64,000 bases of DNA from Anthoceros angustus (GCA_010909165.1 MU008200.1:433724-497723); one strand, 5' to 3'; shown: positions 21,822 through 32,781, counted from the first letter of the stretch. Notes: a model not told the origin generated them from the letters alone. Translations and numbers: made by a program.

Positions 21822-22441
21822 ATGCGAATTTCACTTATAAAACACAAATCCCTACGGCACATGGCCAATTTAGATGCGCACTGCAGCACACCACCGCTAC
21901 TCGAGAATCATCCTAGGCAAAATAGGTCAAGAATTGATGGGCACACAATTGCTTCGATTACATTCGGCATCCTACAATGGAGCCAACAAAACCAAAATAG
22001 ACCTATGCAAATTGATCCGAGAGGCATTTAATACTATTGTGGAATTTCTCTATCCTCAAGAGCGAGAATCGGTGTTTACTCTTCCTCCAAGAAATCCACT
22101 AAATTTGCGGCGTGTACAAAGAGCTTTTGATGGAAAGCAGCCCGTGGTTTCATCACAACTCAAACACAAACAGTGTCGGCACAATAATTAATCATCAAGC
22201 AAATAACAGGATAGTGGACGACGCACACAAATTAATGGACACTTGTCTACAAGCGTTGACTTACGATCCGAAGGAGCAAGTTGCACACTTGGACTACAAA
22301 ATGGTTATCTTCAAGCCCGAGATGCTCAAAAATCCAGTGTTCAAAACACGCTGTAAACAAGTAAGACAAATCGTGAGCGCTTTAGCTCACTTAACTCGTG
22401 TCCATCTTGCTCCACGTATGCCTACAATAGGTTCGAGATGA
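21822..22441 (+). pseudogene. copia 2 leader reading frames, unrecognised
   Basis: Two overlapping frames lie between the primer-binding site and gag. The first (to 22191) includes IILGKIGQELMGTQLLRL and KIDLCKLIREAFNTIVEFLY. The second (22112-22441) has NNRIVDDAHKLMDTCLQAL and VFKTRCKQVRQIVSALAHL. Read across one frameshift near 22120 they could be one helical protein of about 180 residues. It lacks the MP-Arg start of the other leader ORFs. Function unknown. Confidence 0.35.
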
Positions 22442-22586
22442 GGAGCTCCAAAATTGCACGAGGAGGATCCGGGATCAAAACACGCACGCAATCAAGCGTT
22501 ATGAGCGGTGTGTCCGATCGGGGCGGTTTTGGGGATATATTCAATACATGAATTTGAACACGAGGTCGAACAACAAGCCATAAATA

Positions 22587-23340
22587 TGGCGACCTCAACT
22601 CCAAACTATGGAGGTAATGAATCCTTCAAGGAGAAGGATCGGTTCAATGGCAATGACTTTGACATATGGCGATCCGGATGGAGGGTCCTCGAAATGAGGG
22701 GCTGTGAAACATGCAACCGGAAAGGTAGTGAAACCGAGGATCTTCGGGAGAAGAAGAATGGTTAGCTAAGGATAGCGGAGCCAAGTACCTCATTCGCGGT
22801 GGCACGACAACCGAAATGTTGAGGCAGCATGGGTGGAAACTTCAGCCGAAATCATGAATCGTCTAAAGGAACTCTGCAGCGAACATGGTCGGTGCAATGA
22901 CAGCTTTAAGAAATTTCCAGAACTTGAGAATGAAGGATGGGGACTCAGTGGAGAAGCACGTGAGTACCTTTAGGACCCTAGCCTCCCGGCCGTGGTGCCT
23001 CTAAAGTTGCCATCAAGGATGATGAGATGGTGATGAGGCTCTTCTTCTTCGAGTCTTGGTCACACCGTGACCTCCCACACACTCGGACACAAGCTACTGT
23101 TAGCTAAGCAAGGCATAGAGATGCAGATGTCATTCTCACAACTTGTGAGTTCCATCAAGAAGAGGCAAGCGAACTAATCACAAGAAAGGAAACAACAGTG
23201 ACACCTCAAATCAAGGCGAGGAGGCAAGAAATCCTTCTCCAAAGGAGGTGGTGGAAATCCTTCCAAGGGAGGTAGCTCAGTGATCCTCATGGGAAGAAGA
23301 CTAAAAAGCGTGCACACGCGGTGCAAGCCTGGACATTGGG
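22587..23340 (+). pseudogene. copia 2 gag remnant
   Basis: It starts MATSTPNYGGNESFKEKDRF with NGNDFDIW, the copia gag entry motif. After a break near 22700 frames give MKDGDSVEKHVSTFR-type sequence (about 22930-22970) and then basic stretches. A degenerate zinc knuckle at about 23308-23350 reads CKPGHWEK, with the first Cys of the pair and the last Cys lost. Multiple frameshifts; inactive. Confidence 0.7.
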
Positions 23341-23640
23341 AAAAGAGTGTCAAAAAGCAAGCTGGAATTCCTCGCAAGGAGGGCACCAGGCGCCAATGTT
23401 GTGGTAAAGAAGGCTAATACCCCATCAGCTCTTACAGTTGGGACTAGGGAGTTTGCTAGTCCATTGCTGCTTCCCACTTGCCTTTTTGCCAAAGCTAATA
23501 TGAAACCAATAGATGAATGGTATTTAGATACGGGTGCTACTGCACACATCTACTTTGATAGAAATGCTTTCAAAACATATAGGTCTTTTCCGTCGGATGT
23601 TTACCTTGGGGACAGTCTCTAGTCTCACATGGTCGTGGCT
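23341..23640 (+). pseudogene. copia 2 protease remnant
   Basis: EWYLDTGATAHIYFDRNAFK at about 23515-23575 keeps the catalytic DTGA triad, followed by DVYLGDSL and then a stop at 23620. The second half is frameshifted. Confidence 0.8.
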
Positions 23641-23879
23641 TGAGTTGCTAGTTCCTAGGATCACACTCATGTTGTTAGAAGTCTACTATGTGCCAAATGA
23701 CTAGAAACCTTATTTCGATCGATTGAATGCGAGATAACAACGATCACGTTGTTTTCACTAGGACATGTAGAATCATAGATGCTATTGACCCTAGAAAGGT
23801 CCTTGCACATGGGTCTTGGACCACGATCATTGTCTCCATTTGCATGGAGTAAGTCCCACGACGACGTCTCCTTGCATCG

Positions 23880-24710
23880 CACAAACACAAAGTCTAAGTT
23901 GTGGCATGCACGCTTGGGTCACCCTCACATGGCAAAGCTGCAAAAATTGGTTATGGTGACAGTATCAAGATGGACCTATTGGCCCTTTGAGCCATACCTT
24001 TATGTGAGGCTTGTGTGTTGTCGAAGAAACACCAAGCTGCCTTCAAGAACAAAGCACCTCATCGTGCTGATGATCTCCTTGAGCTTGTACATACTAACCT
24101 ATGTGGACCCTTATCTCAAGCGTCCATAGGAGGTGGACGTTATTTTCTAACGTTCTGAGATGTGACAAAGCGGTTGTCACCACCTATATCCGAAGAACAA
24201 AAGCGAATGTTTCTCCTACTTCAAGGAATACATCAAATTCGCTGAGCGTTGGACAGGAAAACAACTCAAGACCCTGAGATCTGATAATGGCGGGGAATTT
24301 ACATCTAATGAATTCCAGCAGTTCTGCAAAGATGAAGGCATTGGACGCCAACTCACCATTGTATACACTCCACAACAGAATGGAGTGGCAGAGCGCTTGA
24401 ACCTCACATTGCAGGAGATGGTCTCCTCATTGTTACATGATGCTCATTTGCCACTACCATACTGGGCTGAGGCTTGGATGACTTCAACTTTTCTACTGAA
24501 CAGGTTGAAGGCAAAACTCCTTATGAGGCTTTTACAGGCAGGAAGCCCTCTATTCAATACTTGAGGATCTTCGGCTGTCTCGCATATGCCTTCATCCCTA
24601 AACAAAAACGCGATAAAAGTCAGATAAGGCATAGCCGCTTATCTGGGTATGAGGGATTAAAGCTTACAAGCTATATGATGTCCCCACAAATAGAGTCATC
24701 TATGCTCGGA
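23880..24710 (+). pseudogene. copia 2 integrase remnant
   Basis: The gag-pre-integrase block reads KLWHARLGHPHMAKLQKLV, followed by a CEAC-type pair in another frame near 24008. Frames switch several times. Still, NGGEF near 24288 (the D-N-x-x-E/F second-Asp region), QQNGVAER at about 24373-24396 (catalytic Glu region) and LRIFGCLAYAFIPKQKRDK at about 24562-24615 are plain. The end of the frame runs straight into the acidic stretch that follows (KLYDVPTNRVIYAR). Inactive. Confidence 0.8.
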
Positions 24711-25003
24711 TGAAGATGCGGAGAAGCTGAAAGATAACGATGAAAATGCGAAGGAAAATGAAGACGAGGACAAGCAAGAAGATGAGGATGAAAATGAAAA
24801 TGTAAATGAAGATGAGGAGGAGAAGGAAAATGAGAACGACCATGAAAATGAAAATGAATATGAGGATGACAATGAAAATAAAGATGAAGGAAATGAAAAT
24901 GAAAATGAGGATGAAGATGGGTATGCGGATGAGGATGAAGATGAGTATGCGCATGAGGATGGAATGAGAGAAGATGAATGGGACGATATAGAATGGATAT
25001 GAT
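24711..25003 (+). pseudogene. Asn/Asp/Glu-rich tail fused to copia 2 integrase
   Basis: In frame with the integrase C-terminus lie about 95 codons that are almost only Glu, Asp, Asn and Lys (KENEDEDKQEDEDENENV, then NEDEEEKENENDHENE and so on), ending at a TGA near 25003. The DNA is a degenerate GAAAATGAAGATGAG repeat. Copia integrase-RT linkers are often acidic, but this one is unusually long and repetitive. The antisense Ser/Phe-rich and Ile-rich frames across it are artefacts of the repeat. Confidence 0.65.
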
Positions 25004-25017
25004 GGAGGTTCATGACT

Positions 25018-25105
25018 CATCTAAGTCAGTGGATATGATGGAGGTGGAATTATTGGTGGACATGATGGAGGTGGAATTATCGGGGACATGATGGGGTGGA
25101 ATATC
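25018..25105 (+). repeat. 27-bp tandem repeat
   Basis: Three diverging copies of a 27-bp unit containing ATGATGGAGGTGGAATTAT. In one frame it would encode GGHDGGGII repeats. Confidence 0.75.
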
Positions 25106-25606
25106 CAATACATCGAATGCAAGAATAAACATTGTTGGGATTACTATCAAAGAAACTAAACCAATTAAAAGTAAGGAACAAAAAGTATGTGAGTTATTCC
25201 GATTGGGTACTTTTACGATTAGGGCTGTGCTTTGATCATATCAAAGTTTACTATGAATATATATTTCTTTGTTGTTTTACAAAGAAGAAGGTTGATTCAT
25301 TTTCTTAGAAAATAATAATTTTTCTACTCATGATTATCTATAGATAGGGTAAATTAATTGGCTGGCTGCAATCAGTCTTCAAGTTGGCATATTTTCTATG
25401 AAGACTAACGAAGTGGGTTTCAAAGTTAATAGAAAACACAAGTCTTCAAAAGACAAGTCCATTTCAAGCTCTATCATTCATGTGACTACCCTCTAGATCA
25501 CTCATCTTTAGAAGATCGAGAACTTTGCAAAGAGATGGTGCACTTAACATCACCATATATTTGTGATTGGGAGATGCTCAAGTGATCAAAACAAATATTT
25601 GAAAGC
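25106..25606. other. no gene seen
   Basis: AT-rich sequence inside copia 2 without recognisable coding or repeat structure. Confidence 0.5.
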
Positions 25607-25632
25607 ATATATATATATATATATATATATAT
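25607..25632. repeat. (AT)13 microsatellite
   Basis: A perfect AT dinucleotide run next to the 3' end of the receptor-kinase pseudogene. Confidence 0.95.
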
Positions 25633-25639
25633 TGATCTC

Positions 25640-27954
25640 TTTCATACCGCTTAATAGATAGTCGGTCTCTTGATTTCAATGCCAAAGAGCGGAATTCAAA
25701 GTTTCTATTAGGACAGATCGTGAAGGTTCCCAATCCTCTTGTTCTTCACAGAAAGTTTCCAATCCTCTTGTTCTTCACAAAGAACGCCAATTCCACCAAC
25801 GTTGCCTCATCATATGTCTTCAAAAGATATCACGAGAGTTAACTAGCTGAAATAAGTTCCAATAACACCGCATTCACTAAAGCTTTAGATATCAATCACT
25901 TTGGCCTGAACTATAAGCTTGTATAATACTCGGGATCAAGGTAATCCGCCAAGGTGCCCGATTACAAGGGATGCATGACTAGCCCATTGGGCTGACTTTG
26001 AAATGCTAAAATGAGCCACCTTAGCATTTAGGTAGTGGTCTAGAAGAATGTTTAAATTTGAAGACTTAACATCTCTATGAAACATAGATCTACGTTTGCT
26101 AAATGTAGATACTCTAAAGCCTCAAAGGTTTGAAGAGCAATCAAGGGCCGTTGTCTCCAAGTGAGCCCGGACATCCCTCCCTTTTCCCTTATGTAAGGTG
26201 CCCTTGGGAACATAACTCAAGACAAGGAGAGCAACTTTCTTCTCCAAGCAACAACTTGACTAGACTGCTACGATTGACTTGCGATAAAATTCTCACGTCA
26301 TTAAGCGGCAGCTTATCTAGGTGAGCCCTCACGCTCCTTTTGATTGCCACTGCCATCGTTGCCTTTCTCTGGTGCCAAAGCCGCCCACTCAATCTCGAGG
26401 TGTGTGTAAAGTTAGCTGGGTGGGAAGTTTGCGAAGAGATGTGGGTGACAAGTGCTCTCCATTTCGAACTCGCTTGATTTTGCTTGTGTTTGAGTGCTCT
26501 CCATTTCCGAACTCGCTTGATTTTGCTTGTGTTTGGAGTGCTCTCTCCCATATCGTAGAATGGATAGTAACAACTCCGGTAGTAAATACCGGATGATCGG
26601 GATGATCATCTCATCCACACGAAGCAGTTGGATTCCGCCCCATTCGCCATAATTACGGGACGGAAGAAGAGCCGCAAAGTTCGTAATTGTTAGCAAATAG
26701 GCTTGGATCGTTGAAATAGCGGACACGGGATGTGCCGACTTGATCGTTGTTGGACACATTCATGTACCTCAACTCGTGCAAACCAAGTGAAGGCCTCGAG
26801 TCTCCTCCAAATTGCAGATTAAGATCCAAGACAATTTGAGACTATAAGCAAGCAAGCCTTCCATGGAGTCATGGAGTACATTGTTGGATGCGTTCAATCG
26901 TTGCGTGTTTAAATAAACCCCCAACCAAATCCATAAACTCCCTCCCCCTCCCCCTCGCCCCCACATTGTTGTTGCTAATATCGAGTACTTGAAGAGAGTC
27001 AGGTAGCGTTGGAATGGGATCCGAGGAGTTGTTATGTGACACTAAAGATGGTCAAGTTTGGGAAGCTGATGCCTAGAGTTTCCGGTATCCTGCCCGTCAA
27101 ATTGCACGATGGAAGGTCCAAGACTCTCGGGCAATGATAGTGGTTTGCAGCCCATTGCGACTCCTCTCGAGCAATGTGTTCCCCCAAAGATTGGTACCCG
27201 CCAGCGGAAGTTCCTCCAAGGGCCCGTCGTAGTCCATTAGAGCCTGTACTAAATTAAGATGTTCCCACATGGATGACAAAGTGAACTAAGGTCCAGGGTC
27301 CGAAAAGCTTTGAAGTTTCGAATATGAAGAAAAAAGTCAGCCGGATCTCCTGTGAAGCAATTCCCTAGGTGAGCAAACCTAAAGGAATGTTGCTGTAATG
27401 TTATCGAGCGAGAGATCCAGCAAACTACTAGAAACGAGGCATTTCTGAAGATCGGGCGGGATTGCACCAGACAGCAAATTGTTGGACAGGTCCAAGTGAG
27501 TGACGCTAGTGAAGCGACGGAATCGGCCCAAGTTGTTGGGCGTCCATGTGGGTCGATTAGTGAAGTGCGAGGTATGTGACGGAGAAATTGTTGTTGGACA
27601 GTGTATGTGAGGACCGAGACTATGCTATCCGCAATGGTCCTTAGTGAGTTCCAGAAATGTTGACCACCTTGGTGGAACTACGGAAGAAAAGCCGTGAGCC
27701 CAGACGGCGGTTGTGAAGAGAAGACGTGAAGAGAAATAGGCATATCTTTTCGGACTGGTGCAACTTACAACTGGCGTGGCGGGTGAATCTGCGCCATTGG
27801 CTATGAGGCGGTTTTTTTCCACATCCTCGCAATAAGTTATGGAGGCACGGTGGTGTAGTGGTAGTTGTATATCTTGCCACAAGATCGACTCGGGTTGGGC
27901 TCCGGTCAGTGCTGCAATGAAAAGTATCACTATCGCATTTTGCTCTCGGAGCAT
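25640..27954 (-). pseudogene. LRR receptor-like kinase pseudogene, antisense within copia 2
   Basis: The minus strand gives, in order, a signal-peptide-like start MLREQNAIVILFIAALTGA (27954). LRRs follow: SVTHLDLSNNLLSGAIPPDL near 27520-27450, and LPDSLQVLDISNN near 27000. Next is the LRR C-cap signature SLFANNYELCGSSS near 26690. Kinase pieces then include VAIKRSVRAHLDK (beta-3 Lys), DVRILSQVNRSSLVKLLLG, YVPKGTLH, FHRDVKSSN near 26080 (catalytic loop HRD) and HYLNAKVAHFSISK, where the DFG has become HFS. Many stops and frameshifts join them. Plasma-membrane receptor kinases of this type sense extracellular ligands; this copy is dead. The kinase blocks resemble wall-associated-kinase-type kinases. 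Confidence 0.85.
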
Positions 27955-28321
27955 TTGATTGAGATCTCTGTGAAAACGTGAAAACGTTGTGAATTCCCCT
28001 AAAAATCGTGGTGCCGTTTATGAGACATCCAATTCCTCCCTCAGACTTCCGGGGGAGCTCAGGATGCTCATTAGACTTCTTCTTTTTCTTCTTCGAGTCG
28101 GGTTCAGTTTGCTAAGACCAGCCTGAGAAATCCAGCCTAAACCCAGCTGCAAACTCAGGGGGATTCACAAGCCTTCAACTGAGGCGATCTCCTCTCTTGT
28201 TTTGCTGTTTGCCAATAGTAGACAGAGAGGCCATGTACATGTCCAATAATGTCTAACTGGATGACAAATTATTGGATGTTAACGAGAGAAAATATTTGAT
28301 GAAACAAGTACTTGGGCGTCA
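27955..28321. other. no gene seen
   Basis: Sequence between the start of the receptor-kinase pseudogene and the copia RT region; no motif recognised. Confidence 0.5.
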
Positions 28322-29384
28322 GTGGGAGCACACACTCATGTTCCCACCCCTGAAGACAGTGAGGAAACCTTTGAACTCTCTCACTATGACCTAACAGATC
28401 ATGGCACTCATACTCACCCTATTGAGGAACATGCTCCTGCAGGAGGGGGCAATCAAGCAGTATTAGGAGAAGAACAACCTGAACTTGACATTCAACCTGG
28501 AATGCCACTGCCAGATCTACAGGATCACATTCCTCAACCAAGGATAGCAGTCGATGATGTACCATTTGATGCTGATCAGGATGCTGATCAGGATGCTACT
28601 GACGAGGAATTAGAGGAAGTTGATGATGTACTTCTGCGAACTGAGCGAGCACTGCGACGTTACCCTACACGTGAACGTCAACCTCCTGACTACTATCATG
28701 CACCAGACTTCAGGATTACCTCTTCTCATGTGAAGGCTTATGCCGCCACAACATTAGATCCCATAGAGCCACAGTCTTATGAGGAAGCTCTCAGCAGGCC
28801 CGATCACAAGGAATGGAGAAAGGCAATCCGATGAATATGATTCTCTTATCGAGAATGGAACTTGGGAACTAGCAAAGTTGCCCAAGGGCGTGTCATGTAA
28901 ATGGGTCTTTAAATTGAAGGTCAAGGCGGATGGATCTTTTGATACAAGGCGATTAGTTGCTAGAGGTTTCACACAAATTCCAGTTTAGATTACCTCGAAA
29001 CCTTTGCTCCCGTCAAGCTTGCTACTTTTCGGACCATGTGTGCGATTGTGCGACAAGGACTACGAGTCGGATGTTTGATGTGAAGACGGCTTTCTTGCAT
29101 GGAATCCTTGATACAGAGATCTACATGCAACAGCCACCTGGTTATGAGGTTAACGGCAAGGAGGATTATGCTTGCAAACTAATTAAGTGCCTCTATGGAC
29201 TTAAGCAGTCAGCAATGAAATGGAATGCTGCACTGGACAAGGAGTTGCGAGCTCTAGGTTTTACAAAAGTAAGGCGTGACTTATCGTATACATCAAGAAT
29301 GATGTAATCTGCTTAATTTGTTATGTCGATGACCTCATCCTTGCAAGCAACACGACTGGATTTTATCTCTTCGATCACGAATCA
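28322..29384 (+). pseudogene. copia 2 linker and reverse transcriptase remnant
   Basis: An open frame to 28834 is acidic and Pro-rich, ending RRYPTRERQPPDYYH and PQSYEEALSRPDHKEW, the standard entry to copia RT. After a frameshift come YDSLIENGTWELAKLP, SCKWVFKLKVKADGSF and LVARGFTQ (about 28838-28980). A stop follows. A third frame has FDVKTAFLHGILDTEIYMQQ, CKLIKCLYGLKQSAMKW and then YVDDLILASN (about 29318-29350) with both catalytic aspartates. The gene is inactive because of the breaks. Confidence 0.85.
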
Positions 29385-30241
29385 TTGGCACAAAAATTCA
29401 AGATGTCGGACCTTGGACCTTTGCAAAGTTGCTTAGGAATACACATTCATATAGAGAAAAAGGATCCTTACCATGACTCGGCCGATCTCTGGAAAGTGCA
29501 GGCGATTAGGACTCAAAGATGCCAAACCAACACCTCTTCCAAGTGGTCTCAAGTTGAGCAAAGATATGTCGCCAGTTACACAGTCCGAGAAGGACGATAT
29601 GAGAAATGTGCCATACAGGCAAGGTGTGGGCAAACTCATATATGCCAACACAACACGACGGAGGTGGCGTACTCGACAAGTGCTCATCCCGATCTCGAAA
29701 ACCAGGCGAGACACATTGGACTTGTGTTAAGAGAGTTTTCCGGATCTGAAAGGCACACCAAAGTATTGTGTATACTCACAAAGATGGTGTGGCACCTCGT
29801 GTACACCGATTATGCGGTGACATAGATACGAGGAGGTCGGTTTAGTTATGTGGTGAGCTATCTTTGGAGGACCTATTGTTGGTCAAGCAAAAAGCAACCA
29901 GTTGCACTCTCAAGCACAGGCGAATACAGTACTTAGCTGCTGAAGGAGGTTATTTGGCTAAAGCTGCTGTTTTGAGCTTGGCATTGAGTTGCTCGCTTGC
30001 ACAAAATCGAAAACCCAACCAATTCACTAGCTGAAAATCCCGTTTTCCACTCGGGACAAAGCATGTGGCGTGGAATACCCGATTAGAGAGCTACTAGCAC
30101 AAGCACAATATCTGGAATACATAGCAACTCAAGAAAACCCGGTGACATTTTCACAAAGGCTCTAGGCAGGGATCTACATGAGAAGCATGTAAAGTTTTTA
30201 GGCCTAGGTGACTCCTCGGAGTCCCTAGGTAGTAGTGCATA
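29385..30241 (+). pseudogene. copia 2 RNase H remnant
   Basis: It begins KFKMSDLGPLQSCLGIHI (29394 on) and then decays. Later scraps match the copia order: VPYRQGVGKLIYAN in a shifted frame near 29606-29650, a LSSTGEYS-like piece near 29910, GTKHV near 30054, and DIFTKALGRDLHEKHVKFLG at about 30147-30205, the usual end of copia pol. At least five breaks. Confidence 0.75.
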
Positions 30242-31264
30242 AAGTCAAGCCATTCTCGGCGGCATTCTAGCTAGAAAGAAGAGCATTGTCGGTGTAGTCG
30301 TTGAAGTTTGTCTCATCACGAGACTTCAAAGAATAGGAATCCCCATCGGACTCGATTCTCCGAGGTGTGACTCTCCTCCTCATCTTGAAGGATCGGGGCT
30401 GCTATAGGGCGGTGGTTTTCCTCCACACTCTCTTGCACGGCCGAAATCCTGTCTTGATTGGAGGTTCGATTCTTCTTCCGGTATGTTGGATCCACCGCGA
30501 TGGGAGCTTAGTGTAGCATCTCACATGCACGTAAAAGATTGCAACGAGTATTGAAGCTGGGATCTTACTATAAGTCGACACATGAAATGGGTAAGCCCAT
30601 TTCGACCTTGACACGTCTCATCACGGCTTTGACGCCCACATAAACCACTGCCACGGGGCTGCGGATGCTTGATGGAGCCATAAGAGGCGATCAGTCTCCT
30701 TGAGCAGTCTGCAGCTTAGGAAAGCTAGGCTCTTCACGAGGTTAGTCTCATTCTCGGAAAAGCCGAAATCGGGATTAACATGGGCCTTTACTCTTGTCGC
30801 TTTGGAGTGGATGAGGCGGGCGTGCTGCGGGCCATGGGCTCACTTGCTGGCGTGGCTCGCCTTGCTAGGACCTCCTTGGTGCCTCGCCTTCCACGAGGCG
30901 ATTACCAGTACCCACTGAGTGCTCACATCGTGAGGAACTGAGCTTCTAGTTGTGGTAAACCCCCTGGTCCCTAGGCGATTTCTACGCTTGGGCTGGAGTC
31001 TCGGATGCGAGGCGAAGACATGATGCTCGCTTCGCACTCCTTAGCCACGGGATAATGAGAACTACACTCACGTATGCTATTGTTGAGTAAGCGCACCTTA
31101 GTGCGAACCACTTCACAGGTGTCTCCATGCTTTTATTCGCCAAGGAGTGGGCGCGGCTCTATGGTACTCGCGTGCAGAACTAGGGCGTGAATGCAGACAA
31201 AGCACAGGACACACAAGGAACCCACGAAAGAGAAGGCGTACAAGTCATGATCAACAAGTGGGAG
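30242..31264 (+). other. copia 2 3' untranslated region; no gene seen
   Basis: About 1 kb between the end of pol and the 3' LTR. Nothing recognisable except AAGTGGGAG at 31256-31264, the probable polypurine tract. Confidence 0.55.
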
Positions 31265-31514
31265 TGAAGGAATAATTATTGTTTATGTGTTGACTCATGC
31301 TAGGGTTATGTTACCTTAGTTTAGTTAACCTATCGATGTGTAAACTAGGTCTAGTCACCTAGTACCCTTTCGGTAGGGTTGTGACTCTTACGAGTCGTAA
31401 CACTTGGTATCTTAATTAGGTTGTTTTAAGCATAAGCAAGTTACTCTTTATTTGATCTTTCAATTCAATGAACAATGTAATTGTGTTTTATTAATTCAAT
31501 TCATAAAATCTTCA
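31265..31514 (+). repeat. copia 2 3' LTR (250 bp)
   Basis: It matches 21250-21514 over its whole length with a few small deletions, and keeps the TGAAG/CTTCA ends. Confidence 0.9.
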
Positions 31515-32460
31515 CGAGGAAGGTGAGGAGGATTTGGTTGTGATCAGTGGTCGGGGCCGTGCCTAGGTGGCTCAATAGCGGACCACGATCTTGGGAAGGG
31601 GAAGGGGCCCACCGCTGGATCATCCGGTCTGGGGCCATAACCGCTGTGGTGAGGATTAGCCACAGTGAGGTGGGCAGGGCACTCAACCTACCGACTCAAG
31701 CGAGATAGGTTAGGAAGAAATAGTAGGCGGCGATAGTATTACCTTGAATGGCTCACTCGAATAAGAGTGTAATAAAGACGCTGACCTTGGGCGTAGTATA
31801 AGAGGGCAGGGGCCGCTCTAGTAAAGCATCTTTCTCTTGGGGTGGACACCGCATTTCGTTGTAGACCCCTTTGCATCTCGGCTAACGTGAGCCCTGAGTC
31901 ACTTTCCAGGCGGGCACGGCAGCTCCGGAGGCAGTCAAGGTCTGATGATGACGGACCCTAACGTGTGGTGGTGGTGTGAGGAAAGGCGATCGAGATCCTG
32001 CTCGGTCGGAAGATGGCGTGGCCGACAGTCGGAGCGGGCCGGACGCATGGTGGGGAACCCGGGCGTCAGAGCTGGACGGAGAGGCCCGGTGGAACGACGG
32101 AGGAGGTCCGGGCCATGCGGCCCACCCTCCTTTTTCCCAAGACAATGAATGTAGTGAGAGTGGTAAAGAGATCGGACTAGACGAATGAGTGTTCTGACGG
32201 GTGTGACTTGAGTCCTTAAGCAGGTCGCCATGGTTACGCGGGCATTTATTCGATATTACAGAATGTTACAGTGGTTAAGCTGTAAATCGGTGAATCACGT
32301 GTGTTTGAGTGGCTGATCGCGGCACTTTGGGCGAAAGCAGTTAAAAGCGTGACAACGGGAATGTCATTCCCTTGGAGCGGACTCCTTACTACAACAACAG
32401 GATTATGCGCGCCGGTGACCGTCGGCAAAATTAAGCGCCACACCTTTATCCTAAATTCGC
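31515..32460 (+). repeat. element C 3' region and probable LTR, downstream of copia 2
   Basis: It aligns with the reverse complement of about 52240-51290. Shared blocks include AGGAAGGTGAGGAGGATTTG, AAATAGTAGGCGGCGA, CTCTAGTAAAGCATCTTTCT, CCCAAG...TGTAGTGAGAGTGGT-like sequence and a TGTCATTC.CTTGG block. GGGAAGGGGAAGGGGCCC near 31594-31611 could be the polypurine tract. The exact LTR ends are unclear. Confidence 0.6.
31796..31806 (+). promoter_or_regulatory. TATA box in the element C LTR
   Basis: AGTATAAGAGG lies about 20 bp upstream of CTCTAGTAAAGCATCTTTCT. Both sequences and their spacing are kept in the inverted copy (51910-51921), as expected for an LTR core promoter. Confidence 0.6.
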
Positions 32461-32604
32461 CTGTTCATTCGAGGCGTCCTCGACCTGCGGTAGTACATGC
32501 TCCTCGCTCTCACCGTGGGTTGGCGACCTACGGCGCCCAGCCTACCGCCCCTTGGGCTACCTACTCCTAAAAGATCATTTCTCAACCCGGTTTCTTCTTC
32601 CCAA
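32461..32604 (-). repeat. possible continuation of an LTR1 fragment
   Basis: The reverse complement of the last about 90 bases (GAAGAAACCGGGTTGAGAAA, then GGCGGTAGGCTG) resembles LTR1 at about 2973-3050. It would continue the fragment at 39072-39236 across the copia 3 insertion. The similarity is patchy. Confidence 0.35.
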
Positions 32605-32766
32605 TGTCGGTAATTAACCTACACTAGTCAACCTAGGGTTATGGTCCTCATACGATTAAATGATACTTAAAAGACAATTTTGTTCATTACTCAATTAATC
32701 AATACATTTGGTAGTTGTGTGCTTAAGGCTCTCCGGCTCTCGCCTTCTACTACTCCCAAATTCACA
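32605..32766 (+). repeat. copia 3 5' LTR (162 bp)
   Basis: It runs from TGTCGGTAATTA to TTCACA and is followed by the primer-binding site. Confidence 0.85.
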
Positions 32767-32781
32767 TGGTATCAGAGCTCC
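32767..32781 (+). promoter_or_regulatory. copia 3 primer-binding site
   Basis: TGGTATCAGAGCTCC matches the initiator-tRNA-Met primer site exactly over its first 12 bases. Confidence 0.9.

Larger units (their letters stand above)
21250..31514 (+). mobile_element. Ty1/copia element 2 with a receptor-kinase pseudogene inside
   Basis: It is bounded by two matching LTRs (21250-21514 and 31265-31514), both starting TGAAGG and ending ATCTTCA. Inside, in order, are the primer-binding site, unknown leader frames, gag, protease, integrase, an acidic tail, about 3.3 kb containing an antisense LRR receptor-kinase pseudogene, then RT and RNase H. The element interrupts element C; an unoccupied relative of the target survives on the minus strand near 52.2 kb. 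No clear target-site duplication is visible. Confidence 0.88.

Noticed and set aside
24696-25020. Minus-strand frames rich in Ser/Phe or Ile/Phe (about 105 residues)
   Set aside because: They are the complement of the GAAAATGAAGATGAG repeat that encodes the acidic tail on the plus strand.
21245-31519. Five-base target duplication around copia 2
   Set aside because: Flanks CACGG and CGAGG match poorly, so no duplication is claimed.
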